From a virus, in IMG/VR virus record IMGVR_UViG_3300023178_003128, positions 1 to 62,152 of that record: a DNA stretch of 62,152 bases; one strand, 5' to 3'. How positions within the stretch are numbered: the first letter of the stretch is position 1; every line of letters begins with the position of its first letter. The notes beneath the pieces were generated by a model. That model worked only from the letters and a program-made list of their open reading frames with translations, searched no databases and was not told the DNA's origin. The translations under genes were made by a program, and so were the position numbers. Positions 6,570-14,319 of the stretch are shown here, piece after piece.

Positions 6570-7019
6570 ATGAAAACACCAATTTTATTGGGCGTTTTGT
6601 TATGGTCTTGTTTTGTGGTTTCAGCCCCGCTGGAAGATTTTGAATTTAAGAGTCCAGCCTTTAATGGTAATGGTTATTCTGCTCATGTTTTAACAATTGA
6701 GAATCAGGAACACTCTCGTAAGAAAGCTATTGCAGAAAAACTTGAAGCAAAACTCAAAGAAGCTGAAAGAGAAGCTAATAGCACCAATTTATCCAAATTT
6801 CTTAGCAACCTAGAATCAAGGATATATGCACAAATTAGCCAAGATTTGGCAACAGCAATGTTTGCTGATGATTCGTCATCTCCAACTTCTGGCACATTAA
6901 CATTTGAAGGAAATGTAATTTATTGGGATAAAAGTTCAGGTGATATAGAATTACAAGTTACTGATATAGCAGGCTCAACAACAACAATTACAATACCTTT
7001 GGGTGATTTTACTTTTTAA
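6570..7019 (+). CDS. csgF: Curli assembly factor CsgF homologue
   Basis: 149 aa with a Sec signal peptide (residues 1-19, ...FVVSA). The mature N-terminus FEFKSPAFNGNGYSAHVLTIENQEHSRK matches the CsgF segment that plugs into the CsgG pore. A charged helix follows (about 48-72), then a C-terminal beta region (TLTFEGNVIYWD...). In bacteria CsgF sits at the outer face of CsgG and presents the curlin nucleator. First gene of the operon; its last base is the first base of the csgG ATG, so translation is coupled. No truncation is apparent. Confidence 0.85.
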   Translation: MKTPILLGVLLWSCFVVSAPLEDFEFKSPAFNGNGYSAHVLTIENQEHSRKKAIAEKLEAKLKEAEREANSTNLSKFLSNLESRIYAQISQDLATAMFADDSSSPTSGTLTFEGNVIYWDKSSGDIELQVTDIAGSTTTITIPLGDFTF

Positions 7020-7819
7020 TGAAACACTTATTATTACTACTATTAGCTTTAGTGCTAGTTGGTTGTGCTACTGGTCAAGCGATGCGAGGCGAATACGACC
7101 CGCCAATGGCAGTAGAAAAATCGACTGTTAAAGAATTTGATTCAATAGCAAAACCAAAACTAGGCAAAATAACAGTAGCTGTTTATAATTTTATAGATAA
7201 AACAGGACAAAGACGACCAAGTCAGAATACATCCAGTTTTTCTACTGCTGTTACACAAGGCGCTGAAAGTTTTTTAATTAAAGCACTAAAAGATGTTGGT
7301 GAATGTGGTTGGTTTGATGTGGTTGAAAGAGTTGGATTAGCAAGTCTAACACAAGAAAGACAAATTATACGCCAGATGCGAGAAGCGTATGAAGGTGCTG
7401 ATGCAAAACCACTTATGCCAATGAAATTTGCAGGAATGTTAATTGAAGGTGGTATTACCGGTTATGACCAATCAACAAGAAGTGGCGGAAACGCTGCTAG
7501 ATTGCTTGGCATAGGACCATCAACAAAATATAGTGAAGATATTATTACAGTAAGTTTAAGAGCAGTCAGTGTCAATACTGGTGTGGTATTGGCTGCGGTT
7601 AATGTTCAAAAAACAGTTTATTCTACCGCTGATAGTTTAGCTGTTTTAAAATTTTATGACCAAGGCACACAAGTTTTTGAATTTGAATCTGGTCTTACTT
7701 TAAATGAGCCAGCAACAATGGCAGTTAAAGCTGCTGTTGATGCAGCTGTAGTTGAACTCATTAAAGAAGGCGAAAGGAAGAAAGTTTGGGAATTTGCTAA
7801 CAGTCAGGAGACAAAATGA
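7019..7819 (+). CDS. csgG: Curli secretion pore CsgG homologue (lipoprotein)
   Basis: 266 aa with lipoprotein signal LVGC (Cys16). Recognisable CsgG segments: KITVAVYNFIDKTGQRRPS (about 51-69), SSFSTAVTQGAESFLIKAL, GWFDVVERVGLASLTQERQIIRQ, KFAGMLIEGGITGYDQSTRSGGNAARLLGIGPS, and DIITVSLRAVSVNTGVVLAAVNVQKTVYS, the transmembrane beta-hairpin region. CsgG forms a nonameric outer-membrane channel that secretes unfolded curlin. Full family length, all blocks present. Overlaps csgF by one base and the curlin gene by four. Confidence 0.92.
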   Translation: MKHLLLLLLALVLVGCATGQAMRGEYDPPMAVEKSTVKEFDSIAKPKLGKITVAVYNFIDKTGQRRPSQNTSSFSTAVTQGAESFLIKALKDVGECGWFDVVERVGLASLTQERQIIRQMREAYEGADAKPLMPMKFAGMLIEGGITGYDQSTRSGGNAARLLGIGPSTKYSEDIITVSLRAVSVNTGVVLAAVNVQKTVYSTADSLAVLKFYDQGTQVFEFESGLTLNEPATMAVKAAVDAAVVELIKEGERKKVWEFANSQETK

Positions 7820-8586
7820 ATAAAATAGTAACAATGTTTTTTACATTATTACTGACAATGACGGTTGCGTTTGCAGCTGATAATAGCATTTATATTGACC
7901 AAGTGGGCGGAAGTTCTACAATTGATATTACACAAGATGGTAGTTCAAACAAAGTTTATGGAGTTGGAGATAGTGAAGGAACAGCCGCTACATTTACTGG
8001 TGATAGTCAGACAATTGATATAAGACAAGTTGGTTCAAGTAACTTATTAGGAATTGATTTAAATACTTCGGTTACTTCGGGTGTTGGTATTGATTTAACA
8101 TATTACATTACAGGTTCTAACTCTGTAGCAAGTATTGATGTTAATGGTGACGGTCAAGGTACCGCATCAAACAATACAATTGACATTCAAATGACTGGTG
8201 ATTATAATGACCTAACATTTGATTTACTTGGAACAGGTAATAGTTTAACTGCAACAGCAACTGGTGGTAATTATAACGATTTTGATTTTACCATTAATGC
8301 TGATTCAACCACTTCAAATGTAGCAATTAGTGGTGGCGGTGGTAATACAACAACACTTAATTTATCAAGTGATGATGCAACTGTTGATATTACAGCTGCT
8401 GGTGCAAGTAATACACTATCAGTAACACAAAGCGGTCTTGGTGGAACAAATGGTATGAACTTTGATTTAGATATTACTGGTTCATCTAACTCATTTACTT
8501 CAACACAAGCCGGCTCACAAGACAATGACATTGATGTGAATATTACTGGTTCAAGCAACACATGGACCATTTCACAAGATGACTAA
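7816..8586 (+). CDS. Curlin-like amyloid subunit (CsgA/B type)
   Basis: 256 aa, Sec signal peptide (cleavage after AFA, about residue 20). The rest is Asn/Gln/Ser/Thr/Asp/Gly-rich with imperfect repeats of about 20-25 residues carrying the strand-turn-strand pattern of curlin (such as YIDQVGGSSTIDITQDGSSN, DIRQVGSSNLLGIDL, DITGSSNSFTSTQAGSQDND). It lacks Cys and has almost no Lys or Arg. Longer than bacterial CsgA (about 150 aa). Expected to be exported by CsgG and to polymerise outside the cell. ATGA coupling to csgG and to the FecR gene ties it to the secretion system. Confidence 0.85.
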   Translation: MNKIVTMFFTLLLTMTVAFAADNSIYIDQVGGSSTIDITQDGSSNKVYGVGDSEGTAATFTGDSQTIDIRQVGSSNLLGIDLNTSVTSGVGIDLTYYITGSNSVASIDVNGDGQGTASNNTIDIQMTGDYNDLTFDLLGTGNSLTATATGGNYNDFDFTINADSTTSNVAISGGGGNTTTLNLSSDDATVDITAAGASNTLSVTQSGLGGTNGMNFDLDITGSSNSFTSTQAGSQDNDIDVNITGSSNTWTISQDD

Positions 8587-9683
8587 TGAAAAAGTTTCTA
8601 GCACTCTTATTGTTAATACCCCTATTAGCTGAGAGTGCTATAGGAACTATCACAGACCACAAACACGACCCTCTATCAATCAAAAGACAAGATAAGACAC
8701 TAGAAGGTATTATGGGTACCGGTGTCGAAATGCAAGATACATTACGCACAGGCCAAGGCACGGCTGAAATTACATTTGAAGACCAAACACAAGTTCAAAT
8801 GACACAATCAGCCAAACTTATCATTGATGAGTTTGTCTATGACCCAGCAAATAGTGATGCAAGTAAATTGGCATTAAAGATTGCATCTGGAACGGCTAGA
8901 TACGCTTCTGGACAAATAGCAAAGAATAATCCACAGAAAGTTAAAATTAAAACGCCTAGCGCAACGGTATCGGTCCGTGGTACTGATTTTACTGCAACTG
9001 TTGATGAGATAGGTGCAACAACAGTTATTCTATTACCAAGTTGCCCAGCAGGTTGGCTTGATATGGAAAGAGATTGTATTACAGGTGCAATTGAAGTTGA
9101 ATCCTTAGGTGGTGTTGTTTTTATGGATAAACCATTTGAAGCAACTCGTGTGCCTAACCTAGAAGCAAAACCAACCCCACCAGTTATTGTTGATTTAACA
9201 GAGGAGATGATTCGACAAATTATTATTGTTGGACCACCTAAAGAAATTAAAGAACAAGATGTTGCAGAAGCCTCAAATAATATATTAGATCAAAGTGAAT
9301 TAGATAAAGACTTACTAGAAAATGAACTTGATAAAGAAGATGAAAAACTTTATGAAAACAAACTGGCACAAAATCTATTAGATAGAGATTTTCTTAAAAA
9401 CATTTTAGATATATTAGATTTACAATTAAAACTAGCACAAGAAAGAACATTATCAACACAAGAAAAGAATGAGATACTTCCTGATTATATACCTGACCAA
9501 GGTGTAACAGCAACAGTTGATACAATCAATGTTGAACTTTGTATTGATACGACCGGTAGTGATATTGCTTGTGTCAGAGTTCCCACACACCAAGAAGCTA
9601 CCATAAGACAAATACAAGGCGCTGTTGATATAACAAATAGGGTGAATAGTGAAGGCACGACCATAATTACAACTAAACAATGA
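8586..9683 (+). CDS. Exported FecR-domain protein
   Basis: 365 aa, Sec signal peptide (1-18). The FecR domain spans about 40-145: VEMQDTLRTGQGTAEITFEDQTQVQM, LKIASGTARYASGQ, and KVKIKTPSATVSVRGTDFTATVD. Two Cys (153, 164) may form a disulfide. Residues about 225-285 are a long charged coiled coil (LDQSELDKDLLENELDKEDEK...), followed by a C-terminal domain with a second Cys pair. This is not a Fe-dicitrate sensor: it lacks the cytoplasmic tail and membrane helix of classic FecR. As an infrequently discussed partner of CHASE2 cyclases, it may act as a periplasmic ligand or scaffold (inference). Overlaps both neighbours. Confidence 0.75.
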   Translation: MKKFLALLLLIPLLAESAIGTITDHKHDPLSIKRQDKTLEGIMGTGVEMQDTLRTGQGTAEITFEDQTQVQMTQSAKLIIDEFVYDPANSDASKLALKIASGTARYASGQIAKNNPQKVKIKTPSATVSVRGTDFTATVDEIGATTVILLPSCPAGWLDMERDCITGAIEVESLGGVVFMDKPFEATRVPNLEAKPTPPVIVDLTEEMIRQIIIVGPPKEIKEQDVAEASNNILDQSELDKDLLENELDKEDEKLYENKLAQNLLDRDFLKNILDILDLQLKLAQERTLSTQEKNEILPDYIPDQGVTATVDTINVELCIDTTGSDIACVRVPTHQEATIRQIQGAVDITNRVNSEGTTIITTKQ

Positions 9684-9802
9684 AAACTATAATTCTTATT
9701 TGTGTATTTTTAATTGGTTGCACCACACCTGTGGAAGGCAAGTATCCTGTCAACGAATATTTGAGGCCAAATGGTTGGAACGACCATTTTTGGGTAGCAT
9801 GA
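9680..9802 (+). CDS. 40-aa lipoprotein
   Basis: A tiny frame in a different phase from its neighbours, starting at ATG 9680 (ATGA overlap with the FecR gene) and ending TGA 9800-9802 (overlapping the next ATG at 9799). It encodes MKTIILICVFLIGC, a lipobox with acylated Cys14, then TTPVEGKYPVNEYLRPNGWNDHFWVA, an aromatic tail of 26 residues. Coupling on both sides and a clean lipobox make it convincing despite its size. Perhaps a small partner of the CsgG channel or an anchor for the FecR protein (inference). Confidence 0.65.
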   Translation: MKTIILICVFLIGCTTPVEGKYPVNEYLRPNGWNDHFWVA

Positions 9803-11298
9803 GATACTTAATCACAATACTGTTATTTGTCTGTTCTAATGCGTTTGCTTTAGACATCCTAATTTATCACAACAACTATGCTTACACTGATTCAAAGTCT
9901 GGACTTGAAGGGCAAGGATACACTGTGACAGGCACAACATCAACAACAACTGATTCAGCATCAACTCTGGCAAACTATGATGTAGTATTTGACCAACTAT
10001 ACAACAATAACTGTGGATCAACTTGTCGTGGTAACTATGACACTTATGTTAAAGACGGTGGCACTCTAGTTATCGTGGGCGAGAACTCAAACTTTTCTGG
10101 TAGAAACTCAAACATTGTGAGTTTGATTGAAAACAAGTTTGGAGGCACATTAGATTTAGGTTCTGATGTTTATGGTGGAGAATATTACACGGGTGGCACG
10201 AACAACACAACCAATACATCAATTAGTGGCGCTGATGATGGCGGACAATATATTGCTGGATCAAGTATTGCCACAACATCAGACGGCACTTGGGTAGCAA
10301 AGACCTCTGGTGGCGCCATAATTTGGATGATGTGGCGTGGCAGTAGTTTGCCAAGTGGCTACACGGGTTCTGTTATAGTGACATTTGACATTAATCAGTT
10401 CCAAGCAAGTTATGATAGTGATGCTACCTGGGAATTCTTTGATGATGTTGTTTATTATGGTATCAATGGTGAAATGCAATCAAGTTCACCAACAACATCT
10501 ACCACAACAGGAACAAGTGGTGGTATAACATCAGCACAGTCAACATCTAAGAGCCAAGCAAGAACAAGAAGCGATAGTTACACAAATGGTAATACTGTTT
10601 ATATTGACCAGATTGGTAATAATAATACCGTAACAATCGAACAAGATGGCACAGCAACAAATACTATCAAAGGAATATATCTAAATGGTAATGATGCTGG
10701 TGTAATAAATGGAAGTTCAAATACAATTGAAATGAGACAAGGTGCTGACACAAGCACATCATCAAACTTAATTGAGTTTTCTATTATTGGTAGCACAAAC
10801 GATGTATTGTTATACCAAGATAGATTGAATACAGGATATGAAGACACACAAGCTGGTGGTGGCCATACAATACAATTAGATTTAGATGGTGATTTAAATG
10901 ACATTGATATTATTCAAAGAAATAACTATGATACCAATGGTGGTCATTTTGTAAATTTAGAAGTAACAGGTGATAGTAATGTTTTAGATTTAAAACAAAT
11001 TTCTGACTATGGTAAAAATATATTTGGTAAAGTAACAGGTGATTCAAATAATGTTACTGTTTATCAACACGATGATTCAAACAAATACCTAGATTTCAAT
11101 TTAACTGGTGATGGTCATACAATTGATGTTGAACAAACCGGTACAGGTGCTCATAATGCTGAGATTGATTTAACATATGGTTCAGCTTCATCAACAGTTA
11201 ATTTACTTCAACAAGGTTCAACCAACCAAAGTTACTCAATAGAACAAACTTGTTATACAACAGGTGGATGTTCAACCACCGTAACTCAAGGCCAATAA
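9799..11298 (+). CDS. Large curlin-repeat protein with N-terminal globular domain
   Basis: 499 aa from ATG 9799, chosen over the upstream in-frame start at 9700 because it begins a clear signal peptide (MRYLITILLFVCSNAFA) and couples to the lipoprotein. Residues 18-245 form a globular domain (ILIYHNNYAY..., YDVVFDQLYNN, GGTLVIVGENSNFSGRN, GGAIIWMMWRG) resembling ThuA/GATase-like alpha/beta domains. A Ser/Thr linker (about 230-265) follows, then about 230 residues of curlin-type repeats (VYIDQIGNNNTVTIEQDG; VTGDSNVLDLKQ; GDGHTIDVEQTGTG). It could be the nucleator (CsgB role) or an adhesive fibre tip. The final repeats carry two Cys. Confidence 0.8.
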   Translation: MRYLITILLFVCSNAFALDILIYHNNYAYTDSKSGLEGQGYTVTGTTSTTTDSASTLANYDVVFDQLYNNNCGSTCRGNYDTYVKDGGTLVIVGENSNFSGRNSNIVSLIENKFGGTLDLGSDVYGGEYYTGGTNNTTNTSISGADDGGQYIAGSSIATTSDGTWVAKTSGGAIIWMMWRGSSLPSGYTGSVIVTFDINQFQASYDSDATWEFFDDVVYYGINGEMQSSSPTTSTTTGTSGGITSAQSTSKSQARTRSDSYTNGNTVYIDQIGNNNTVTIEQDGTATNTIKGIYLNGNDAGVINGSSNTIEMRQGADTSTSSNLIEFSIIGSTNDVLLYQDRLNTGYEDTQAGGGHTIQLDLDGDLNDIDIIQRNNYDTNGGHFVNLEVTGDSNVLDLKQISDYGKNIFGKVTGDSNNVTVYQHDDSNKYLDFNLTGDGHTIDVEQTGTGAHNAEIDLTYGSASSTVNLLQQGSTNQSYSIEQTCYTTGGCSTTVTQGQ

Positions 11299-11308
11299 AT
11301 AAGAAACT

Positions 11309-13309
11309 ATGAATAAATTATTATCGCCTTGGTGGGCACTTTTATTACTTTTTATATTAATCCCGATTCGAGTAAATGATTATGCTTTTGTTGAATCATT
11401 ACGATTAAGATATTTTGATACACTGATAACATCAGTACCAGAAACAACAAACAATATACATCTGGTTAATATTGACGAATCAGCACTTGAAAAACATGGA
11501 CAGTTTCCATTTAATCGTGGTGTTTATGCTGACATCATTGAAGATTTATATAAAAGAAAAGCCGGTCTAGTTATATTTAATATAATGATGCCTGAGAAAG
11601 ATAGGTCAGGTGAAGATTTTAAATTAATAGAAACATTAAAAAATTATCCTATCATATTACCTAATGCTGGTTCAGATGTAACAAAAAATGAACCAAAAAA
11701 TCCAGGTGCAGTTTCAATTGGTATTAGTAGAGACAAAACAGTTGAATATCCTGGTATCATAGCCAACATAAAAGAATTAGAACAACTTGCTTCTGGTGTT
11801 GGCATTGTAAATACATTTCCTGAGATTGATGGTGTGACACGAAGAATGCCATTAGTCATTTCAAGTAATAATATTCTTTATCCTAGTTTATCACTTGAGA
11901 CTTTGAGAGTTATTGCTGGTGACCCAAGTTTTCAAATTAAATTTAATGAACTTGGTGTTCAAGCATTAAGAATACCACAGTTTGGTAAAATACAGACGGA
12001 TACCATTGGTCGTATATGGATTGATTGGCAACAAAAAGGTGTCGAACATAGTCTAACTAAACTTCCAGATTCTTTTGATGATGGTGTTGTAATCGTAGGT
12101 GTGACAGCGAAAGGATTATCAAATCCAATTTCTACAAGCATAGGCGAAGTATGGCCACATTATGCACAAGCTTCAGTTGTAGGAACTTTGTTCAATAATG
12201 TTAATATATCAAGGCCTGATTGGGCTGACGGTGCTGAATTACTCAGCATTGTTGTTTTATCAATCATACTACTTTTAATATCGAGGTGGAAATATGGAAT
12301 TATTCCTAACATTGGTATTATTTACGGTTTGTATTATACTTCGATGTATGTTTTCCAAAGAGAAAATATATTATTGGACGCTTCTTTTCCTATTGTCAGT
12401 GTGGTTATTGTTTATAGTATTGGTTATACGCTTAAATTTCTATCTGAATTAAGACAAAAACTACAAATTAAAAAACAATTTGGAACTTATCTATCACCAG
12501 CTCTTGTAGAAAAACTACAAAAGAATCCTGAGTTACTTAAACTCGGTGGTGAGACACGAGAATTATCAATTATGTTTTCAGATGTTCGTGGTTTCACAAC
12601 CATATCTGAACACTATGGAAAAGATGTTCAAGGTTTAACTCAAATTATGAACCGTTATATGACCGCTATGACACAAAAAATACTTGATAACAACGGAACA
12701 CTTGACAAGTATATTGGTGATGCTCAGATGGCATTTTGGAATGCCCCACTTGATGACAGAGACCATGCTAAAAATGCTGTTAAGACAGCTCTTCAAATGT
12801 TGGAAGACTTAAGGAGTTTTAACCATGAAATCTCAAAAGAAGGTATCCCGCCGTTCGGTATGGGATTGGGTATTAATTCTGGCGATGTGGTTGTGGGTAA
12901 TATGGGCAGTTCTCAGCGCTTTGACTATACTTGTTTGGGCGATAGCTGTAATCTCGCATCAAGGTTAGAGGGTCAAAGTAAAAATTATGGTGTTGAATTA
13001 ATCATTGGTAAAAGAACCGCAGATTTAATACAAGATGAATATGATGTTGTTGAATTAGATACAATTGCTGTAAAAGGTAAAACACTAGGTGTCAAAATAT
13101 ATACAGTGACACCTATGCCAGATAAAACAGAACATAAAAAGTTCTTAAGAGCATATTATGCTGGTGAATGGAAAACGGCTTTACTAATGACAGGTAAATT
13201 AAGAATACAAAATTCTCAACTAATTAAATATTATGATTTAATGGCAGAAAGATTAAAACAAGGTGTTCCTGCTAAATGGGATGGAGTATATCACGCTACT
13301 TCGAAGTAG
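11309..13309 (+). CDS. CHASE2-domain class III adenylate cyclase
   Basis: 666 aa. N-terminal signal anchor (6-22); periplasmic CHASE2 domain (about 30-300: RYFDTLI, VNIDESALEKHGQFPFNRGVYADII, GLVIFNIMMPE, DGVTRRMPLVI); three membrane segments (about 308-378); class III cyclase domain (415-590). Catalytic residues are present: metal Asp425 in FSDVRGFT, Asp471 in DKYIGDAQMAFW with Lys467, substrate-specifying Asp539 in FDYT, and Asn548/Arg552 in NLASRLEG. The Lys/Asp pair points to ATP over GTP. It should make cAMP in the cytoplasm in response to a periplasmic cue. Full bacterial length; same strand and 10 nt after the curlin-repeat gene. Confidence 0.9.
   Translation: MNKLLSPWWALLLLFILIPIRVNDYAFVESLRLRYFDTLITSVPETTNNIHLVNIDESALEKHGQFPFNRGVYADIIEDLYKRKAGLVIFNIMMPEKDRSGEDFKLIETLKNYPIILPNAGSDVTKNEPKNPGAVSIGISRDKTVEYPGIIANIKELEQLASGVGIVNTFPEIDGVTRRMPLVISSNNILYPSLSLETLRVIAGDPSFQIKFNELGVQALRIPQFGKIQTDTIGRIWIDWQQKGVEHSLTKLPDSFDDGVVIVGVTAKGLSNPISTSIGEVWPHYAQASVVGTLFNNVNISRPDWADGAELLSIVVLSIILLLISRWKYGIIPNIGIIYGLYYTSMYVFQRENILLDASFPIVSVVIVYSIGYTLKFLSELRQKLQIKKQFGTYLSPALVEKLQKNPELLKLGGETRELSIMFSDVRGFTTISEHYGKDVQGLTQIMNRYMTAMTQKILDNNGTLDKYIGDAQMAFWNAPLDDRDHAKNAVKTALQMLEDLRSFNHEISKEGIPPFGMGLGINSGDVVVGNMGSSQRFDYTCLGDSCNLASRLEGQSKNYGVELIIGKRTADLIQDEYDVVELDTIAVKGKTLGVKIYTVTPMPDKTEHKKFLRAYYAGEWKTALLMTGKLRIQNSQLIKYYDLMAERLKQGVPAKWDGVYHATSK
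13296..13309. terminator. Palindromic hairpin at convergent gene ends
   Basis: CTACTTCGAAGTAG is a perfect 14-nt palindrome ending the cyclase gene, followed on the plus strand by T-rich DNA (13311-13325). It may be a weak terminator for the plus operon. The T-richness is also Lys codons of the opposing gene, so this is tentative. Confidence 0.3.
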
Positions 13310-13565
13310 AATCTTTTCCTTTTTTTCTTTCTTCTTCTTCTCGTAATTGTAGGATTGTATTGAGTTTTTGATTAAGGCGAATAAGGTCATTATCTAACAT
13401 ACGAACTCTATCAATTAAATCAATTAATATCTTTTGTGCATCACCGATAACTGGTGCAACTTCCTCAGTTACCCATTTCCAAATAAAGTAAATGAAGTAA
13501 CCAAGGCCGAAGACTGCTATGATTGGAAAACCATAGTTTTGTATTAATTCTGCTATATTATCCAA
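13296..13565 (-). CDS. Holin-like membrane protein with coiled coil (copy 2)
   Basis: 89 aa: MDNIAELIQNYGFPIIAVFGLGYFIYFIWKW (one membrane segment about 12-30), then an amphipathic coiled coil (AQKILIDLIDRVRMLDNDLIRLNQKLNTIL) and a charged tail. It shares its layout and residues (GFPI-A, GYF, ND-IR) with the protein at 14320-14598, so the two are paralogues. Size, single N-terminal segment and charged tail fit small holins, but no family was identified. Last gene of the minus-strand cluster; its 3' end overlaps the convergent cyclase gene by 14 bases. Confidence 0.65.
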   Translation of the reverse strand: MDNIAELIQNYGFPIIAVFGLGYFIYFIWKWVTEEVAPVIGDAQKILIDLIDRVRMLDNDLIRLNQKLNTILQLREEEERKKGKDSTSK

Positions 13566-13666
13566 TTCAATAAAAATCCTATAATCAATCCAAGAGCGAA
13601 TGATATAAACATATCTTTATCATACCATAAAGGTGTTTTGGGTAATCTTTTTATTTGTTTTTTCAT
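13553..13666 (-). CDS. 37-aa single-pass membrane protein
   Basis: A micro-gene between two others: ATG at 13666-13664 (overlapping the upstream stop as ATGA) to TAG at 13555-13553. The product is MKKQIKRLPKTPLWYDKDMF followed by a hydrophobic helix ISFALGLIIGFLLNWII ending at the stop. A basic N-terminus and terminal helix suggest an N-in membrane peptide. Coupled overlaps on both sides support expression. Could be a lysis-cassette or envelope-modulating peptide (inference). Confidence 0.6.
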   Translation of the reverse strand: MKKQIKRLPKTPLWYDKDMFISFALGLIIGFLLNWII

Positions 13667-13959
13667 TGTAATTCTACTTGTTCAAATTTATCATATGGTA
13701 ATTCTGAAAAATCTCCATTATGCCAATCAATATGTATCATATTAGGATATTCTTTCATAAAATACCAACAGCCAGGAATATATAGTCCGTCTATTCTTTG
13801 TGCTGATGCTTTCATATATCCTTTTGGTTTATCTTCACATTCTGTTTCTTGTGATAGTACCACTCTTAAACCATCATATATGTACATTACTAGCAATGGT
13901 TCTAAAGCATTAACTGTAAGAGTCCAAAATAATAATATTAGTAAAGTTATCTTTTTCAT
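13663..13959 (-). CDS. Exported small cysteine protein A
   Basis: 98 aa, Sec signal peptide (MKKITLLILLFWTLTVNA). The mature part begins LEPLLVMYIYDGLRVVLSQETECEDKPKGYMKA, with a second Cys in IPGCWYF, then an acidic tail. It resembles its neighbour at 13956: a strand after the signal, ExC in the first half, PGxxx aromatic block, and IDxxxGD near the end. Probably a periplasmic paralogue pair with one disulfide. Family not recognised. ATGA coupling upstream and downstream. Confidence 0.65.
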   Translation of the reverse strand: MKKITLLILLFWTLTVNALEPLLVMYIYDGLRVVLSQETECEDKPKGYMKASAQRIDGLYIPGCWYFMKEYPNMIHIDWHNGDFSELPYDKFEQVELQ

Positions 13960-14315
13960 AATGTATAATCCTGATTATTTTCTTTTTCAGGTTTAAAAAT
14001 ATCCAATGGCCATTCTACTCTTAAACCATCACCATCAATAAAGTTTACCATAGGAAAAACTTTGTAACCTGGTATTTTAGGGGCATCAGCAACACTAGGA
14101 ACATCATAACAACCCTCATAAACAATATTTGCTTCATTTGTGGTTGCATAACCTCTGTATGGATATTCTTTACTATATTTTGATAATTGGCAAGATTCGT
14201 GGGTGAGAACAATATAACCTCCAGCATCATTGGCGGCGTAAACCTCAAGGGTTACTGGATCGGCTGCAGAATCTAGCGCTAACAATAGCGCCACTAAAAA
14301 CATTTGTATTTTCAT
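13956..14315 (-). CDS. Exported small cysteine protein B
   Basis: 119 aa from the internal Met at 14315, chosen because it starts a signal peptide (MKIQMFLVALLLALDSAA); the frame is open upstream to an ATG at 14384 inside the previous gene. Mature protein DPVTLEVYAANDAGGYIVLTHESCQL..., second Cys in YEGCYDVP, IPGYKVFPMVNFIDGDGLRVEWP near the end. Similar plan to the next gene. Likely periplasmic; function unknown. Confidence 0.65.
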   Translation of the reverse strand: MKIQMFLVALLLALDSAADPVTLEVYAANDAGGYIVLTHESCQLSKYSKEYPYRGYATTNEANIVYEGCYDVPSVADAPKIPGYKVFPMVNFIDGDGLRVEWPLDIFKPEKENNQDYTL

Positions 14316-14319
14316 GGGA

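Noticed and set aside
8271-8570. 99-codon minus-strand frame opposite the curlin gene
   Set aside because: Arises from the repeat composition of the curlin; the plus frame has signal peptide and coupling.
7816-11298. Short periodic repeats that might suggest a CRISPR or satellite array
   Set aside because: Repeats are imperfect, in frame and translate to curlin strands; no identical direct repeats with unique spacers.
11294-11301. AATAAATA before the CHASE2 cyclase gene
   Set aside because: Made up of the previous stop codon and following A-rich bases, only 7 nt before the ATG; the operon promoter at 6495 is sufficient.
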